Origin: Bacteroidota bacterium
GTDB lineage: Bacteria > Bacteroidota > Bacteroidia > Bacteroidales > Bacteroidaceae
DNA length: 64,000 bases
NCBI GenBank assembly: GCA_023426145.1
Contig: JAFABG010000025.1
Location: 124,001-188,000, forward strand
Direction of reading: 5' to 3'
This document shows, piece after piece, positions 63,965-64,000 of this stretch (positions are counted from its first letter, which is position 1; every line of letters begins with the position of its first letter). A program made the translations under genes and the position numbers. The notes beneath the pieces are model-generated. The model ran no database searches and was not told the origin of the DNA. It worked only from the letters and a program-made list of their open reading frames with translations.

Positions 63965-64000
63965 AGCTGCTGCATATCATTAAGCCGCTTATAATAACCA

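Overview
The window is a chromosomal segment of a member of the Bacteroidota, most likely a Bacteroides species. The signs are paired SusC/SusD outer-membrane uptake genes, a one-protein hybrid two-component regulator (HTCS), lipoproteins with acidic residues after the lipidated cysteine, and repeated Bacteroides-type -7 promoter boxes (TAnnTTTG) in place of -10 boxes. Base composition looks like about 40% GC (estimated by eye). I see no rRNA, tRNA, CRISPR array, insertion sequence or phage gene.

Layout. 1-9.2 kb is housekeeping: the 3' end of gyrB, a small membrane protein, a DUF3109 cysteine-rich protein, gpmI, a CorA-type metal channel with a probable regulatory leader, a DUF5723-like outer-membrane protein, rnhB, and the membrane pyrophosphatase hppA. 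9.4-44.4 kb is a large polysaccharide utilisation locus (PUL), probably for pectin. A first operon-like block (9385-26345) encodes a PL1 pectate lyase, three fasciclin (FAS1) lipoproteins and two separate SusC/SusD pairs. A divergent AraC-type regulator (26440-27453) precedes a second block (27707-37610): GH28, a SASA esterase-GH105 fusion, a second GH105, a DUF4450 protein and a second GH28. An HTCS regulator and an orphan six-hairpin-type lipoprotein follow. 44.8-64 kb returns to housekeeping: YbjQ/UPF0145; a leftward cluster rimP-nusA-infB-cvpA-sufB-sufC-sufD-sufS; a small membrane protein; a YgjP-type metallopeptidase; a DUF2807 lipoprotein; an ECF sigma/anti-sigma pair; the leftward genes aroK, speA and argB; a nitroreductase; and a viroplasmin-type RNase H.

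How it works together. In the inferred PUL model, surface PL1 cuts polygalacturonan. FAS1 lipoproteins and SusD proteins hold the glycan at the cell surface and the two SusC porins import oligosaccharides. Periplasmic GH28 and GH105 enzymes, the esterase, and the DUF4450 and six-hairpin proteins then trim them. The HTCS and the AraC protein probably sense breakdown products. The substrate is inferred from the enzyme families and is not proven by the sequence.

The most interesting unexplained features are: a helically phased array of alternating TGCCA/TGGCA motifs (44551-44643); a 14-codon leader ORF, hairpin and unusually strong Shine-Dalgarno before corA; a terminator-like hairpin between the rimP promoter and rimP; a heptad-repeat hairpin between infB and cvpA; FAS1 lipoproteins with unassigned C-terminal domains; and several PUL enzymes without a known reaction.
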